A stretch of DNA of 39,611 bases from Stenomitos rutilans HA7619-LM2 (GCA_019358945.1 JAHHIE010000063.1:1-39611), one strand, 5' to 3'; shown: positions 24,983-34,669, counted from the stretch's first letter. The notes: generated by a model from the letters alone, not told the origin. Made by a program: numbers and translations.

Positions 24983-26308
24983 ATGATTCCGGCTTGCGAT
25001 CGCTATTGGCTCAAAAATGCTCACCTGCCACTGCCGCTGCTAGCGCATGGTGCAAGCAGTCCCATTCTCCCACCTGAGACTCAGCAGCCTTTATGTGACG
25101 ACTTTCAACTGGTTGACATTGAGATTGTGAATGGTGTCATTGCCACGATCGCCTCAGCCGGAAAAGCACCTGAAGGCCACCCCTCTGTTGACCTTTGCAG
25201 CGGCATTGTGTTGCCTTGCTTTGTCGATTTGCACACGCATTTGGACAAAGGCCATGTGTGGGAGCGCACTCCAAATCCTGACTGTACCTTTAATCGCGCG
25301 ATTGCGACAACCCAGGCAGATGCCCAGAAATACTGGGATGCAGAAGATGTGTATCGTCGGATGGAATTTGGGCTGCAATGCAGCTATGCTCACGGCACCA
25401 GAGCTTTGCGCACGCACCTTGATGCCGCAGGCGAACAGGGAACCCTCAGCTTTGGTGTCTTTAAAGCCCTCCAAACGGCATGGGTCGATCGACTGATCTT
25501 ACAGGCCGCTTCTCTGGTATCGCTGGATTACTACCTCACGCCTAAAGGCGAACCGCTTGCTGATCGGGTTGCTGAACTCAATGGCATTTTGGGGGGCGTT
25601 GCCTACATGAACCCAGAGATTGAGGCACAGGTCGATCGCACGTTTACGCTGGCAAAAGCCCGCAACCTCGATCTAGACTTTCACGCGGATGAAACCAATG
25701 ATCCAAATTCCACAACCCTACGGATCATTGCTGAGGCAGCCATGCGACATCAATTTCAGGGTCAAATTGTGTGTGGTCACTGCTGTAGCTTAGCGGTGCA
25801 AGATCCCGAAACGGCACAGAGGACGATCGCGTTGGTGAAGGATGCTGGCATTGGTATTGTCAGCCTACCCATGTGCAATCTGTACTTGCAAGATCGACAA
25901 ACGGGACGCACACCACGTTGGCGAGGTGTGACGCTGCTACACGAACTCAAGCAAGCAGGCGTACCCGTTGCGATCGCCAGCGATAACTGCCGCGACCCCT
26001 TTCACGGCTTTGGTGATCACGATGGGTTGCAGGTCTTTAGCCTCTCGGTCAAGATCGCTCACCTGGATCGACCCTATGGAGCGTGGTGCCGTGCCATTAC
26101 ATCCAATCCAGCAGACTTGATGGGTTTGCCTACAGTAGGACGTATTGAGGTCGGGCTACCAGCCGATCTGGTTTTGTTTAAGGCCCGTCGCTACAGTGAG
26201 TTGTTGTCTCGTTCTCAGCACGATCGCGTAGTGCTGCGGTCTGGTCGCGCGATCAACACAACCCTACCCGACTATGCCGAATTAGACGATGTGATTGATA
26301 AAACATAG
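24983..26308 (+). CDS. cytosine-deaminase-like amidohydrolase
   Basis: The amidohydrolase (TIM-barrel) family includes CodA, which deaminates cytosine to uracil; substrate here is inferred, not seen. Metal ligands appear in [10 protein letters not shown] (HxH), [16 protein letters not shown] and ASDNCRDPF, the normal order for this group. A small beta-sandwich is formed by the ends ([10 protein letters not shown] at the N-terminus and [13 protein letters not shown] near the C-terminus). ATG 24983 gives 441 residues and begins right at the conserved [13 protein letters not shown]; a TTG at 24935 would add 16. The next gene, pdxA, starts about 100 bp downstream and may be cotranscribed. Confidence 0.88.
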   Translation: MIPACDRYWLKNAHLPLPLLAHGASSPILPPETQQPLCDDFQLVDIEIVNGVIATIASAGKAPEGHPSVDLCSGIVLPCFVDLHTHLDKGHVWERTPNPDCTFNRAIATTQADAQKYWDAEDVYRRMEFGLQCSYAHGTRALRTHLDAAGEQGTLSFGVFKALQTAWVDRLILQAASLVSLDYYLTPKGEPLADRVAELNGILGGVAYMNPEIEAQVDRTFTLAKARNLDLDFHADETNDPNSTTLRIIAEAAMRHQFQGQIVCGHCCSLAVQDPETAQRTIALVKDAGIGIVSLPMCNLYLQDRQTGRTPRWRGVTLLHELKQAGVPVAIASDNCRDPFHGFGDHDGLQVFSLSVKIAHLDRPYGAWCRAITSNPADLMGLPTVGRIEVGLPADLVLFKARRYSELLSRSQHDRVVLRSGRAINTTLPDYAELDDVIDKT

Positions 26309-26408
26309 AATGCTAGCACCTGGATTTGCTACGCGATCGCATCGACAAATGGTGCCGTACACACATCACTACAGTGGTCTAAGGTGCTGTAAGAACGGAA
26401 TGCAAATC

Positions 26409-27545
26409 ATGTCTAACCCAACCTCCTTTCGCCCTCAATTAGCCGTTACATTGGGTGACCCAGCAGGCATTGGTCCCGAGGTCGCGCTTAAAGCTCTGGC
26501 GTATCCACCAAAGGATTGTGACATCACGATCGTTGGAAGTCGATCGCTCCTCTCAGCAACTTACCAGCAGGTGCAATCGCGGCACCCAGAACTTACCCTC
26601 GCGCATCCTGACAGGCTGAACGTGTTCGATGTACCACTTTCTTCTGTTGAGCAAACCATTGTCCTGGGACAAGAAAGTGCTGCTAGTGGTGCTGCTAGCT
26701 TTCACTATCTTGAAACTGCGATCGCTCAGGCACTGGCAGGTACCTTTCAGGGCATCGTCACAGGCCCCATTTCTAAAGCAGCTTGGAGTGCAGCCGGACA
26801 CGCCTACCCTGGGCAAACGGAACTTTTGGCAGAACAGGCAGGCGTTGACCGCTTTGGAATGATGTTTGTGGCGCGATCGCCCAATACGGGTTGGGTTTTG
26901 CGCACGCTGCTGGCTACCACTCATATTCCCCTGCGCCAGGTAGCAGATACTCTCACGCCAGAACTCCTCACCCGCAAGCTCGATCTGTTAATCGAATGCC
27001 TGCGATGTGATTTTGGGATTGAAGCCCCGCACGTTGCGATCGCGGGTCTGAACCCTCACAGCGGCGAACAGGGCAAACTAGGGCATGAAGAGCAAGTCTG
27101 GCTGATTCCCTGGCTGCAATCAATGCGCTTGAGGTTCCCCAACCTCAAACTAGACGGCCCTGTGCCGCCCGATACGCTATGGGTTAAGCCAGGGCAAGCG
27201 TGGTTTGGTCAGATGCAGGAGGCAGAGGTCAGGGGGCAGGAGGCGGTGGGGGCTTTGCAAACTGCTTTTAACCCTGCTGACGCTTATCTGGCGTTGTATC
27301 ACGATCAGGGGTTGATTCCAGTGAAATTGATGGCGTTTGATTGTGCTGTGAATACGTCGATCGGGTTGCCCTTTGTGCGAACATCACCAGATCACGGCAC
27401 CGCTTTCGACATTGCAGGGCAGGGAACGGCAGATGCATCTAGCATGAGAGCGGCTCTTGACCTTGCAGCGGAACTATGTCGCAAGCGTTGTTCTTTACAA
27501 GAAAAAGCGGGAATCGTCAAGCCCTTAGCCCACGATCGAGCGTGA
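26409..27545 (+). CDS. pdxA: 4-hydroxythreonine-4-phosphate dehydrogenase
   Basis: PdxA oxidises 4-phosphohydroxy-L-threonine in the DXP-dependent route to pyridoxal phosphate, the cofactor of GcvP. Signatures are [17 protein letters not shown] at the N-terminus, [10 protein letters not shown], the metal-binding histidines in GLNPHSGE and [11 protein letters not shown], and [13 protein letters not shown] near the end. ATG 26409 gives 378 residues and begins six residues before the conserved core; ATG 26400 is an alternative. A short heptamer-like insert at about residues 269-281 ([11 protein letters not shown]) lies between the family segments VKPGQAWF and [15 protein letters not shown], where relatives have only a short link. 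The C-terminus extends about 25 residues past the usual end. Confidence 0.96.
   Translation: MSNPTSFRPQLAVTLGDPAGIGPEVALKALAYPPKDCDITIVGSRSLLSATYQQVQSRHPELTLAHPDRLNVFDVPLSSVEQTIVLGQESAASGAASFHYLETAIAQALAGTFQGIVTGPISKAAWSAAGHAYPGQTELLAEQAGVDRFGMMFVARSPNTGWVLRTLLATTHIPLRQVADTLTPELLTRKLDLLIECLRCDFGIEAPHVAIAGLNPHSGEQGKLGHEEQVWLIPWLQSMRLRFPNLKLDGPVPPDTLWVKPGQAWFGQMQEAEVRGQEAVGALQTAFNPADAYLALYHDQGLIPVKLMAFDCAVNTSIGLPFVRTSPDHGTAFDIAGQGTADASSMRAALDLAAELCRKRCSLQEKAGIVKPLAHDRA
27213..27250. repeat. short heptamer-type repeats inside pdxA
   Basis: AGGCAGA, GGTCAGG, GGGCAGG and AGGCGGT follow each other in frame. They encode a glutamate/glycine/alanine-rich stretch at about residues 269-281. Confidence 0.6.
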
Positions 27546-27926
27546 TACCAACGCTTCATCACGAGAAGCGATAGAGATCACTTAACCCCAAAAGGCTGTG
27601 TGCTACGCTTATAGGCCTCATAGCATTTTTTAATGTATTGCAACAAAACCTTAAAATATCCCCTGAATTCACGGACTGCTGGAGCCTCTAATGTCAAAGT
27701 TACAGGGAATCTAGTTAGGATTTGATGACTTTTTCAACGGTTCTTAATACAATCGAAGAGGGTTTAGCGCGAAAATGAAATCTGTTCAGTATAGAGGATT
27801 ACAATCCTACCTCTACTAAATTTAAGCCTCAGTTTCTATCTATTCCTACTCTTACTGCAACTTCGAGTCGAGCTAAACAAGCCCTCAGTCTTGACAACAC
27901 TCCATTAGCCAGCCAAAAGGGTGATT
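27546..27926. other. gene-free stretch between pdxA and the DUF4327 gene
   Basis: I see no gene, strong repeat or clear promoter in these 380 bp. It is A+T-rich and may be the leader and promoter region of the small gene that follows. Confidence 0.4.
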
Positions 27927-28148
27927 ATGCTTCAATCTGCACAGTATTCTCTCAACATGATCCAGGACGAAGCTCGCGAACTCGTTCGCAGAGGCAAAGT
28001 CAGTCGGCAACAGCCTATCTATATTCTTTGCCAGTACATTCCAGCACGCGAGTGGGCGTTCGTTGAATGCGAGTTGGAACGCTGCAATTTTTTATTGCGC
28101 GATCGAATTGGGGACTTAGTTGGTCGTGAAGAGTGGGAAAACGACTAA
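27927..28148 (+). CDS. DUF4327 family protein
   Basis: The 73-residue protein is a DUF4327 member, a small family found essentially in cyanobacteria with no known role. The typical pattern is visible: SLNMIQDEARELVRRGKVSRQ, PIYILCQYIPAREW, CELERC, FLLRDRIGDLVGREEWEND. It is probably soluble and helical with a strongly acidic C-terminus. ATG 27927 was preferred to a GTG two codons before it. It is followed by a convergent phasin-like gene after 16 bp. Confidence 0.85.
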   Translation: MLQSAQYSLNMIQDEARELVRRGKVSRQQPIYILCQYIPAREWAFVECELERCNFLLRDRIGDLVGREEWEND

Positions 28149-28164
28149 CGCTGGAGTGCTAACT

Positions 28165-28542
28165 TCAAGAGGCGGTGTTCTCGTTTCTCAACCGCTCTAA
28201 TTCAGCCCGCATCGCCACAATTTGCGCTGTCAATTCCTGTAGCTCCAATTGAACATCTGGTGGTGCAGAGGGCGTCGTCACGGTGGTACTCGATGTCCCT
28301 CCTGTTGGGGAACTTGCACTGCGCTGGGTCAACAGTGTATCTACAAAATTACGAGCCTCTTGCTCTGTAATTTCTCCCTTCTGCGCCCACTCAGCCGATA
28401 AAATGCTCCAATCCTGGTTCAACTTTGTAAGATTCTCATCACGCTTGGCAGGATCTTGTAGTGCTTCTACCAAGGAAGCCGTCGCACCGAGTGTAATGCG
28501 GAACCCTTGCTGGAAGAGTTGTACAAATTTGTCAGAATTCAT
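28165..28542 (-). CDS. phasin-like / conserved cyanobacterial coiled-coil protein
   Basis: The 125-residue protein is helical at both ends. The N-terminal part (DKFVQLFQQGFRITLGATASL, then LTKLNQDWSILSAEWAQKGE, with TEQEARNFVDTLL) resembles the short phasin-like proteins with a hydrophobic amphipathic helix. A serine/threonine/proline linker (TGGTSSTTVTTPSAP) leads to a leucine-zipper-like coiled coil (LELQELTAQIVAMRAELERL). I do not know its biochemical role; phasins coat polyhydroxyalkanoate granules, but this member has not been tied to such granules. The start at ATG 28542 is the only good one. It converges with the DUF4327 gene. Confidence 0.6.
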   Translation of the reverse strand: MNSDKFVQLFQQGFRITLGATASLVEALQDPAKRDENLTKLNQDWSILSAEWAQKGEITEQEARNFVDTLLTQRSASSPTGGTSSTTVTTPSAPPDVQLELQELTAQIVAMRAELERLRNENTAS

Positions 28543-28728
28543 CGCAACCGTTTCCTCTTATAGTCAGCGGACAATTTAAGCCTATTCTACAGACGCGGGG
28601 TTGACAAATGCTGTCATAGGGAACAAACAGGCAAGCGGCAGACTTTCCTACAGCTTTGCTGCATGGGAATGTTTCAACTTGCAAGTTTCTCCAAGACGCA
28701 CAGGCAGCGCATGGTGTGGATAGTGACC

Positions 28729-29079
28729 CTAGCTAGCTTGTTCTAAATACTGGTTGACGTCTTCTACCAAACGGCTGAGTTCAGCTTCAGTCGTGAGGCG
28801 AATGCGATCGTCCCGTAGCGTAATGAGAACTTTGGCAGCGAACGGCGTTGGCCAAATGTTGGGATTGCAAAAAATTTCGAGAAACACGTCGCCTGTGTAC
28901 TGGTATTCCATCGGTTTCTGTGGCGTCGCTCGACCAACCGGAGCTGTTTTGGCGGCGATCGCTTTGAGGCTTGCCATCAACTGGGAGAGGGCTAACTGTA
29001 AATCCTTCGCAGCCTGGGGGGTAAAGCTGATCGCCACAGACCCTTCAACGAGATTAATGGTGAACCGAGATGCAGACAT
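28729..29079 (-). CDS. conserved hypothetical protein (116 aa)
   Basis: I do not recognise a named domain. The 116-residue protein is probably an alpha/beta soluble fold: an N-terminal strand (RFTINLVEGSVAISF), a helix (AAKDLQLALSQLMASLKAIA), strands in MEYQYTGDVFLEIFCNP and AAKVLITLRDDRIRLT, and a C-terminal helix (LSRLVEDVNQYLEQAS). No signal peptide, membrane helix or cysteine-rich site is seen. It stands alone between a convergently read region and the divergently transcribed CDF gene. The plus-strand overlapping frame is an antisense shadow. Confidence 0.65.
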   Translation of the reverse strand: MSASRFTINLVEGSVAISFTPQAAKDLQLALSQLMASLKAIAAKTAPVGRATPQKPMEYQYTGDVFLEIFCNPNIWPTPFAAKVLITLRDDRIRLTTEAELSRLVEDVNQYLEQAS

Positions 29080-29320
29080 GCGTGGTTGAATCCTACGATC
29101 GGCACTCTAAATCGTACTGGCGATCGCAACTGAAAAGATCTTTTCTTTAGGAATTAACTGATTCAGCTTGCAAAATGCTTTAGCTCCTTGCTAGGCGTCG
29201 CGCTGCTGACTGGCTGCTGCTACTGCACGATCGCAGCAATGGTCAACTACTGCAAAACTTTGCTGCTAAGGGCAAACCACCAGTGGTGAAGGCACAACTG
29301 CTGTCCTAAAGTAAGGGGAA

Positions 29321-30244
29321 ATGAGTTTGATTAAAGCTGTGGTTATCGATCATCGATCGCAGGTGCGCAAAGTTCTGCTTATCACACTGCTGCTCAACCT
29401 GTTTGTCATGCTGCTGAAGGCTGGTGTGGGCTGGTTGACTGGGTCACTCAGCTTGCTGGCTGATGCTCTACATAGCGTGACTGACAGCGCCAACAATATT
29501 TTGGGATTAATTGCCAGTCGATTTTCGTCACCCGAACCCGATCGCGATCATCCCTATGGGCATCAGAAGTTTGAAGCCGTCGGTGCGCTTGGGATTGCGG
29601 CCTTTTTGGGTATTGCCTGTTTCGAGATTTTGCAGGGCGCGATCGAGCATCTGATCAAACCGAATCATGACCCGGTGAAAATTTCGCCTCAAGAGCTGTG
29701 GTTGCTGCTGATTGTGCTGGGAGTAAACATCTTTGTGGCGTTTTACGAGCGTCGGGAAGGGATGCGCGTTGGCAGTGCCATTTTGATTGCTGACGCGAAA
29801 CACACCATGAGCGATATCTGGGTGACAATTAGCGTCCTTGGAGGTTTGATTGGCGTTTGGGCATGGGGGCTGCAATGGCTGGATGTCGTACTAGCCTTTC
29901 CGGTTGCCATTTTAGTGTTTTACAGCGGTTGGTCTGTGCTGAAAGACAACCTGCCGTCACTTGTGGATGAGATGGCGATCGCGCCCGAAGCCATTCATGC
30001 GATCGCTATGCAGGTACCAGGGGTACTCAACTGCCACGACATCGCTTCTAGAGGTATTGTGGGGCGTCAGATTTTCATTGAAATGCACCTTATTGTGAGT
30101 GCACCAGATGTTGAGACTGCGCATCAAATTACCGAAGCTGTCGAAGATCGACTAGAAGAACGCTTTAGTCCCGCTCGCATTTTGATTCACGTTGAGCCAC
30201 CGTCATACATATCAGACCACATCACCTATGAGCACAAGCCGTGA
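29321..30244 (+). CDS. cation diffusion facilitator (CDF) family transporter
   Basis: CDF proteins are inner-membrane antiporters that export Zn2+, Fe2+, Co2+ or Mn2+ in exchange for protons. The 307-residue protein has six predicted membrane helices, starting with LLITLLLNLFVMLLKAG, and a cytoplasmic C-terminal domain (about 215-307). Metal-site motifs are the HxxxD in helix 2 (ADALHSVTD) and the second in helix 5 (ADAKHTMSDIW); DHPYGHQKFE follows helix 2. The two HD sites fit a Zn/Cd-type, though the metal cannot be fixed from sequence. ATG 29321 with AAGGGG upstream gives the usual start. A strong terminator follows 41 bp after the stop. It is monocistronic. Confidence 0.93.
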   Translation: MSLIKAVVIDHRSQVRKVLLITLLLNLFVMLLKAGVGWLTGSLSLLADALHSVTDSANNILGLIASRFSSPEPDRDHPYGHQKFEAVGALGIAAFLGIACFEILQGAIEHLIKPNHDPVKISPQELWLLLIVLGVNIFVAFYERREGMRVGSAILIADAKHTMSDIWVTISVLGGLIGVWAWGLQWLDVVLAFPVAILVFYSGWSVLKDNLPSLVDEMAIAPEAIHAIAMQVPGVLNCHDIASRGIVGRQIFIEMHLIVSAPDVETAHQITEAVEDRLEERFSPARILIHVEPPSYISDHITYEHKP

Positions 30245-30285
30245 AAATGCCGAGCTAGAACACATCCCTCCTTCAAAAATGAAAG

Positions 30286-30307
30286 CCCCAGGTTGCCCTG
30301 GGGTTTT
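30286..30307 (+). terminator. rho-independent terminator after the CDF gene
   Basis: CCCCAGG, loop TTGC, CCTGGGG, then TTTT. The stem is perfect and G+C-rich. It lies 41 bp after the CDF stop codon and serves that gene. Confidence 0.85.
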
Positions 30308-30526
30308 GGAGTCATCAGCTCTTTGCACTTATGAAGGTAAGGGAAATCGCGAGGCTTTTACTCTGTCTAAAGACGGAGGAATGCTGAAACTGAAGCTAAA
30401 GCGGCCTTGATTGACCCGTAGCAAGATTGAAGTCAGACGAACTTGGTCGCTACAATCAGCACGAGCGATCGCTGGCCGAGCGATGCTAAAACGGCGTGAA
30501 AGGCTGAAACGGGGAGCGAAGCTGTC

Positions 30527-32098
30527 ATGGAATTTGTAATCGACCCACCGATCGCGACCAAAATCCGCAAGATGGAGCAGCGGGTGCGCTGGCACCATTC
30601 TGCAATCAAGCAACGGGGCATCGATCAAACGCGTCTGGCACTAGACGACGGACGGGAAGACAGTCCAGAGTTTTCCTTTCTGGTGCTGGGTGATAGTGGT
30701 TCTGGGCCTCATCGCGGTCACAACCCGCAGCGCCGCATTGCCGAACAAATGCTACAGCATCAGGACGAATGTCGCTTTGTGCTGCACACGGGCGATGTCA
30801 TTTACCTGACCGGATCGAGCGCCTACTATCCTGCCAACTTTATTGAGCCATATCGAGAATTTTTGATTGGAGGGGAGCAGTTTAAGCACATTGCGTACGA
30901 TCGCATGGTCTTCAAGCGGCCCTTTTTACCTGTCCCCGGCAACCACGATTACTATGACATGCCATTGCTCTATGGCGTGCTGTCACAGCTTACGGTACCG
31001 CTCCGTCAACTGCTTCAGTCGCAGCTCGACCTGGATGTGAGCTGGCGAGGCTCGGTGCAGGGTAACGCTTACGCCCGCGCTTTTATGGACTATCTGAAAG
31101 CGCTTAAGCCTGGTGTCGATTTAGAACGGCATCTAGACACCCATTACACCGCAAAAACGGATACAGGGCGCTGTTTGAGCTACCAACCGGGACAGTTTAC
31201 CCGTCTTCCAAATCGGTATTACACCTTTCGATCGGGTGGTATTGATTTTTTTGCACTAGATTCCAATACCATCAATGCTCCCATTCCTTTACCAGATACG
31301 CCTGTTGGAGAAAAATATCGTCGCCATCTAGAGCAGCAGCGCACAGATGTAGACAATCAAATGCAGGAGATTTTGATCACGCTCGCTAAGCTAAACGCGA
31401 ACGATGCAGACGATGCCGAGCGCATTGATGACCTGCAAGCCAAGCTAGAGCAACTCAACGAGGTCAAAAAAGACATTACCAAACAACTGGATTCAAACGA
31501 GACGACTGAAACCGATTTGCATCAACTCGATTGGCTCCAGCAAAAGCTCGTCGAATCGTGGCAAAACGAGGCCGTGCGAGGACGCGTTCTCTTTTTCCAC
31601 CATCCACCTTACGTTACAGAGGCAACTAAATGGCATCAGGCTCAAACGCTGGCGGTGCGCTATCGTTTGCGGCAGGTATTGGATGCAGTTGCGGCAACGA
31701 TCGGCGAATGTTCCCAAGGGCGCGCGATCGTGGATCTGGTGCTATGTGGACATGCTCACTGCTTGGAATATCTGCACACGCTTGAAACTGGACATGCTGA
31801 TGCCCATACAAACTGGATTGTGTGTGGCGGCAGTGGCTTTAGCTTGCGACGACAGCGCGAAGAAGGCCCAGACGTAACCGAAGTGTTTGGTCAGCCGGGA
31901 GGAGAAGAACGCCTAGTGGCTCGGTCAAAGCTCTTTATCGGGCGCAGCGGGCAGGGGTTACACCGACGACGACCGTACTCGTTTATTCGGATTGATGTGC
32001 AGCCGGGAACGCCACCGAAATTTGTAGTGCGTCCTTATGTGGCAGAGCGGTTCCACAAGCAATGGGATGATTATGCGATCGACCCCTTTACGCTTTAG
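30527..32098 (+). CDS. metallophosphoesterase (calcineurin-like) with inserted coiled coil
   Basis: The 523-residue protein has the calcineurin-type core: VLGDSGSG, VLHTGDVIYLTGS, PVPGNHDYYD, then FFHHPPYV and LVLCGHAHCLEYL. It has no signal peptide, so it is probably cytoplasmic. Between the GNHD and HHPP motifs lies a stretch of about 80 residues (262-345) with heptad spacing and many E, Q, K and L, read as a coiled coil. Another helix-rich stretch (residues 155-205) precedes it. The substrate is unknown; the fold covers phosphodiesterases, nucleotidases and protein phosphatases. GGGGAG lies about nine bases before ATG 30527. It is not closely related to the exported phosphoesterase at 6142. 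Confidence 0.88.
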   Translation: MEFVIDPPIATKIRKMEQRVRWHHSAIKQRGIDQTRLALDDGREDSPEFSFLVLGDSGSGPHRGHNPQRRIAEQMLQHQDECRFVLHTGDVIYLTGSSAYYPANFIEPYREFLIGGEQFKHIAYDRMVFKRPFLPVPGNHDYYDMPLLYGVLSQLTVPLRQLLQSQLDLDVSWRGSVQGNAYARAFMDYLKALKPGVDLERHLDTHYTAKTDTGRCLSYQPGQFTRLPNRYYTFRSGGIDFFALDSNTINAPIPLPDTPVGEKYRRHLEQQRTDVDNQMQEILITLAKLNANDADDAERIDDLQAKLEQLNEVKKDITKQLDSNETTETDLHQLDWLQQKLVESWQNEAVRGRVLFFHHPPYVTEATKWHQAQTLAVRYRLRQVLDAVAATIGECSQGRAIVDLVLCGHAHCLEYLHTLETGHADAHTNWIVCGGSGFSLRRQREEGPDVTEVFGQPGGEERLVARSKLFIGRSGQGLHRRRPYSFIRIDVQPGTPPKFVVRPYVAERFHKQWDDYAIDPFTL

Positions 32099-32205
32099 CG
32101 GGCACCCGATCGCTCCATGCCCCGACTCGATCTTTTGCTTCACCCAAAGGAAGTATTGCTCCTTCCGGGAACAACGGTGATTGCGCTGTAGCACCCAAAA
32201 AGCCA

Positions 32206-32237
32206 GGTTCATTCCCTACTCACCGTAAGAATGAACC
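32206..32237. repeat. inverted repeat, possible terminator
   Basis: GGTTCATTC and its perfect complement GAATGAACC flank a 14-base spacer, about 108 bp after the metallophosphoesterase stop. There is no T-run after it. Confidence 0.45.
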
Positions 32238-32288
32238 CGCTTTCGTTGCAAACTTAGCTGCTTTGCGGATAGGCAAGGTTTAGGCTTT

Positions 32289-32507
32289 ATGGATGAATAT
32301 CAAGGGGCACAGGCAATGAGAGTGTTGCTGACTCTTTTAGAGTTTATTGAGTTTTTAGTCACACCTGTTGGGTTAGCAGTTGGTCTTTGGGCTAGCTTCT
32401 ACTTTCCTCTAGTCCAACTACTCAATTTCAACCTGGAACTCGCGTCGCTGCTACCAGCCGTTTTGGCAATCAATCTCTATTTTGCACTGACGCAGCTTAG
32501 CGATTAA
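32289..32507 (+). CDS. small two-helix membrane protein, hypothetical (72 aa)
   Basis: The 72-residue protein has two hydrophobic segments: about residues 10-40 (LLTLLEFIEFLVTPVGLAVGL) and 45-67 (LELASLLPAVLAINLYFAL). A WASFYFP link lies between them. I do not recognise a family. The start could be ATG 32289 or, more conservatively, the ATG at 32319 (MRVLLT). It converges with the Hsp70-like gene only 27 bp away. Confidence 0.5.
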   Translation: MDEYQGAQAMRVLLTLLEFIEFLVTPVGLAVGLWASFYFPLVQLLNFNLELASLLPAVLAINLYFALTQLSD

Positions 32508-32534
32508 ATGAGCGGACAAATCAAGGATGGTTGC

Positions 32535-34130
32535 TCAACTTAGTTGCACAACCGGTTGATCATCGATCAGCGTTTGTAAGGCCAGCAGATCTTCGACCGT
32601 GATGCGGAGAAAGCGCTGTTCATCGACGCGAAACAGCACCTTGATGCGATCGCTCCCTGGATGTCCCAGCGGCTCAAGCCTGGCAATACTGCGAGCACCG
32701 TCACGATCGTTCAGCGGTTGAACTTGATGGCTACTGTCAACCCGTCGAGTTAGCAGGCGATCGCCATCAAAATAGACCTCCGTTTGATTGGTGTCTGCGC
32801 CCAATTCGCCAATGACGAGCTCGATGCTGGGTTGGTTGTCCAACGAAGCTCCCAGCAGCAATTGCACCGAATCGCTCATGGGGTAGGACTGCCCCGCTTT
32901 GATCAAAGGATGCCAGCTATGGCGGCTGTGGCGACGATCCCAATAGCGAATGCCGTAGCCGTGATAGAGAAAGTCTTTGATCTCTACGCCCTGGCTGAGT
33001 TGCAAAGCACCATGCGCGATCGCCTCAAATGGTTTTTCACATCGCACTTTACGTTCGTCAAACGCTTGCTTGACCCAGGTTTGTACCGCTGGAATTTGCG
33101 TCGTGCCCCCTACCAGCAATACTGCGTCAATGTCTCCCAACTCTAACCCCTGCCGTCGCGCTTGCTGTAAGACCTGAGCTAAACACTCATCCAGTTGGGC
33201 AAAAAATTGGTGCTGTTGCAGAATGTCCTCAAAGCGATCGCGGCTGAGTTGCAGGTCATAACTCTCAAAGGTTTCGTCGTCAAAGTAGACTTCCTGTGCC
33301 TGCGGTTGCAGCGAAAGCTGAATTTTCAATCGCTCTGCCAATCGCGTGGTGAGGGACGTAACTGCTAAGCCCTGCGTTTCGGCAAAATAATCGACTAGCC
33401 AGTGGTCAATATCCGATCCGCCCAGGTTTTGCCCTGCTTTTGCTAGCACTCTCGCGGTCTTGGGCTTCTGTCCCGACTGTTCTGCAAAGGATTTTTGCCC
33501 CCACTTGAGGATGAACCCCAGCGGCTTTGTCTGTGCCTGAGCCGCATCCAACCGCACCAGAGAGAGATCCAATGTACCGCCGCCAAAGTCAATGACCAGC
33601 AGCGTTTCTCGATCGGTCAAACCATATCCCAATGCGGCGGCTGTGGGTTCATCCACCATGCGCACCTGCTCAACCTGTAGCGACTCGCACACCTTTCCTA
33701 ACCAGAGACGGTACGCCTCAAAGCTATCAACGGGCACCGTGAAGACGATCGACTGTCCCGCATCCGGTTCAACGGTTTTAAGCTGCTGCACCAACTGTGT
33801 GAGAAACCACTGTCCCACCTGCTCAAACTGAAGGGTGCATCCATCTAATACAGGTAAAAAGCCCTGCACGCTAGAGCCAATGCCGCGCTTGAAGTTGCGA
33901 AAGAAGCGAGGGTCAGTGGTTAAATCCAGGGCACGATCGCGTACAGCCTGACCAAGCACCACCTTGTCGTGGCTGGCATCTTCCACATAAAGCAGGCTCG
34001 GTATCAGCGGCGGATTCTGGCCGGAGCGATCGCTCATGCCAGGGAGAGAAAGGGTTTCTGGTTGCTGTGTTGCCCGATTCCAACGAGCAATCACCGTATT
34101 ACTAGTGCCAAAGTCGATCGCAATACCCAT
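32535..34130 (-). CDS. Hsp70-family (DnaK-like) protein
   Basis: This is an ATPase of the Hsp70 fold. The nucleotide-binding domain has the phosphate-1 motif IAIDFGTSNTVIA, DEPTAAALGYG, phosphate-2 VIDFGGGTLDLSL and the adenosine motif VLLVGGTTQIP, spread over about residues 1-360. At 531 residues it is about 100 shorter than DnaK; the remaining C-terminal part (QSYPMSDSVQLLLGASLDN, then a beta-type region ending FRVDEQRFLRITVEDLL) looks like a substrate-domain without the helical lid. It has no DnaJ or GrpE neighbour here, so it is an accessory Hsp70, not the housekeeping chaperone. ATG 34130 is secure. It is divergent from the DUF2442 gene. Confidence 0.92.
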   Translation of the reverse strand: MGIAIDFGTSNTVIARWNRATQQPETLSLPGMSDRSGQNPPLIPSLLYVEDASHDKVVLGQAVRDRALDLTTDPRFFRNFKRGIGSSVQGFLPVLDGCTLQFEQVGQWFLTQLVQQLKTVEPDAGQSIVFTVPVDSFEAYRLWLGKVCESLQVEQVRMVDEPTAAALGYGLTDRETLLVIDFGGGTLDLSLVRLDAAQAQTKPLGFILKWGQKSFAEQSGQKPKTARVLAKAGQNLGGSDIDHWLVDYFAETQGLAVTSLTTRLAERLKIQLSLQPQAQEVYFDDETFESYDLQLSRDRFEDILQQHQFFAQLDECLAQVLQQARRQGLELGDIDAVLLVGGTTQIPAVQTWVKQAFDERKVRCEKPFEAIAHGALQLSQGVEIKDFLYHGYGIRYWDRRHSRHSWHPLIKAGQSYPMSDSVQLLLGASLDNQPSIELVIGELGADTNQTEVYFDGDRLLTRRVDSSHQVQPLNDRDGARSIARLEPLGHPGSDRIKVLFRVDEQRFLRITVEDLLALQTLIDDQPVVQLS

Positions 34131-34246
34131 GCCGTTCTAAATAGTTCAAATGCGCGTCTCTTTTAAGACAATAGCAATCATCTGTTTACAGAACACAGTC
34201 TGAAGTGTGAACTGATTAAATATGAAAACACTGTTGAAGGCTTAGC

Positions 34247-34546
34247 ATGACTACTTTGACGCTTGAGATCGAACCGTTTGCAGCACAAGTTAACGTCACA
34301 GACGAAAAGCTAATGGTGGCTTTGGTGGATGGACGAAGTTTAACGGTTCCTTTAGCCTGGTATCCTCGCTTACTCCATGCTTCGCAGGAGGAACGGCAAA
34401 ATTGGCAACTTTTAGGTGATGGTTACGCGATCGAATGGGTCGATTTGGATGAACATACTAGCCTTGAAGGTCTGCTGGCAGGAAGACACAGCGGAGAAAG
34501 TCCTCACTCCTTTGAGCGATGGTTGGCATCACGGGAAAAGTCATGA
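34247..34546 (+). CDS. DUF2442 family protein
   Basis: The sequence VTDEKLMVALVDGRSLTVPLAWYPRL followed by NWQLLGDGYAIEWVDLDEHTSLEGLLAG is a DUF2442 domain, a small alpha/beta fold often found next to DUF4160 or toxin-antitoxin genes; its function is unknown. Length is 99 residues. It opens an island of small genes on the plus strand that ends in hicBA. ATG 34247 has no strong ribosome binding site. No DUF4160 partner is seen. Confidence 0.85.
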   Translation: MTTLTLEIEPFAAQVNVTDEKLMVALVDGRSLTVPLAWYPRLLHASQEERQNWQLLGDGYAIEWVDLDEHTSLEGLLAGRHSGESPHSFERWLASREKS

Positions 34547-34669
34547 CAACATCTCAGACATCCTTTTGGTTATCAGTGAGACAGTGGTTGGATGTCGATC
34601 TGTAAAAATTTAGGCAGTGGTTTTGTTCAGGCGATCGCGCCCAATGTTGTAGCTAAGAGTGTGAAGTGC

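Noticed and set aside
29184-29308. Fragment reading ADWLLLLHDRSNGQLLQNF before the CDF gene
   Set aside because: No start codon and no recognisable family; it could be a gene remnant, but nothing supports it beyond a protein-like look.
30192-30410. 72-residue plus-strand frame at the end of the CDF gene
   Set aside because: It overlaps the end of the CDF gene, crosses its terminator hairpin and has no family resemblance.
31958-32212. 84-residue minus-strand frame
   Set aside because: Most of it is antisense to the metallophosphoesterase and it lacks a supported start.
34592-34669. N-terminal extension of the 69-residue protein
   Set aside because: The 26 extra residues lack any conserved pattern, and the ATG at 34670 starts directly before a regular helix.
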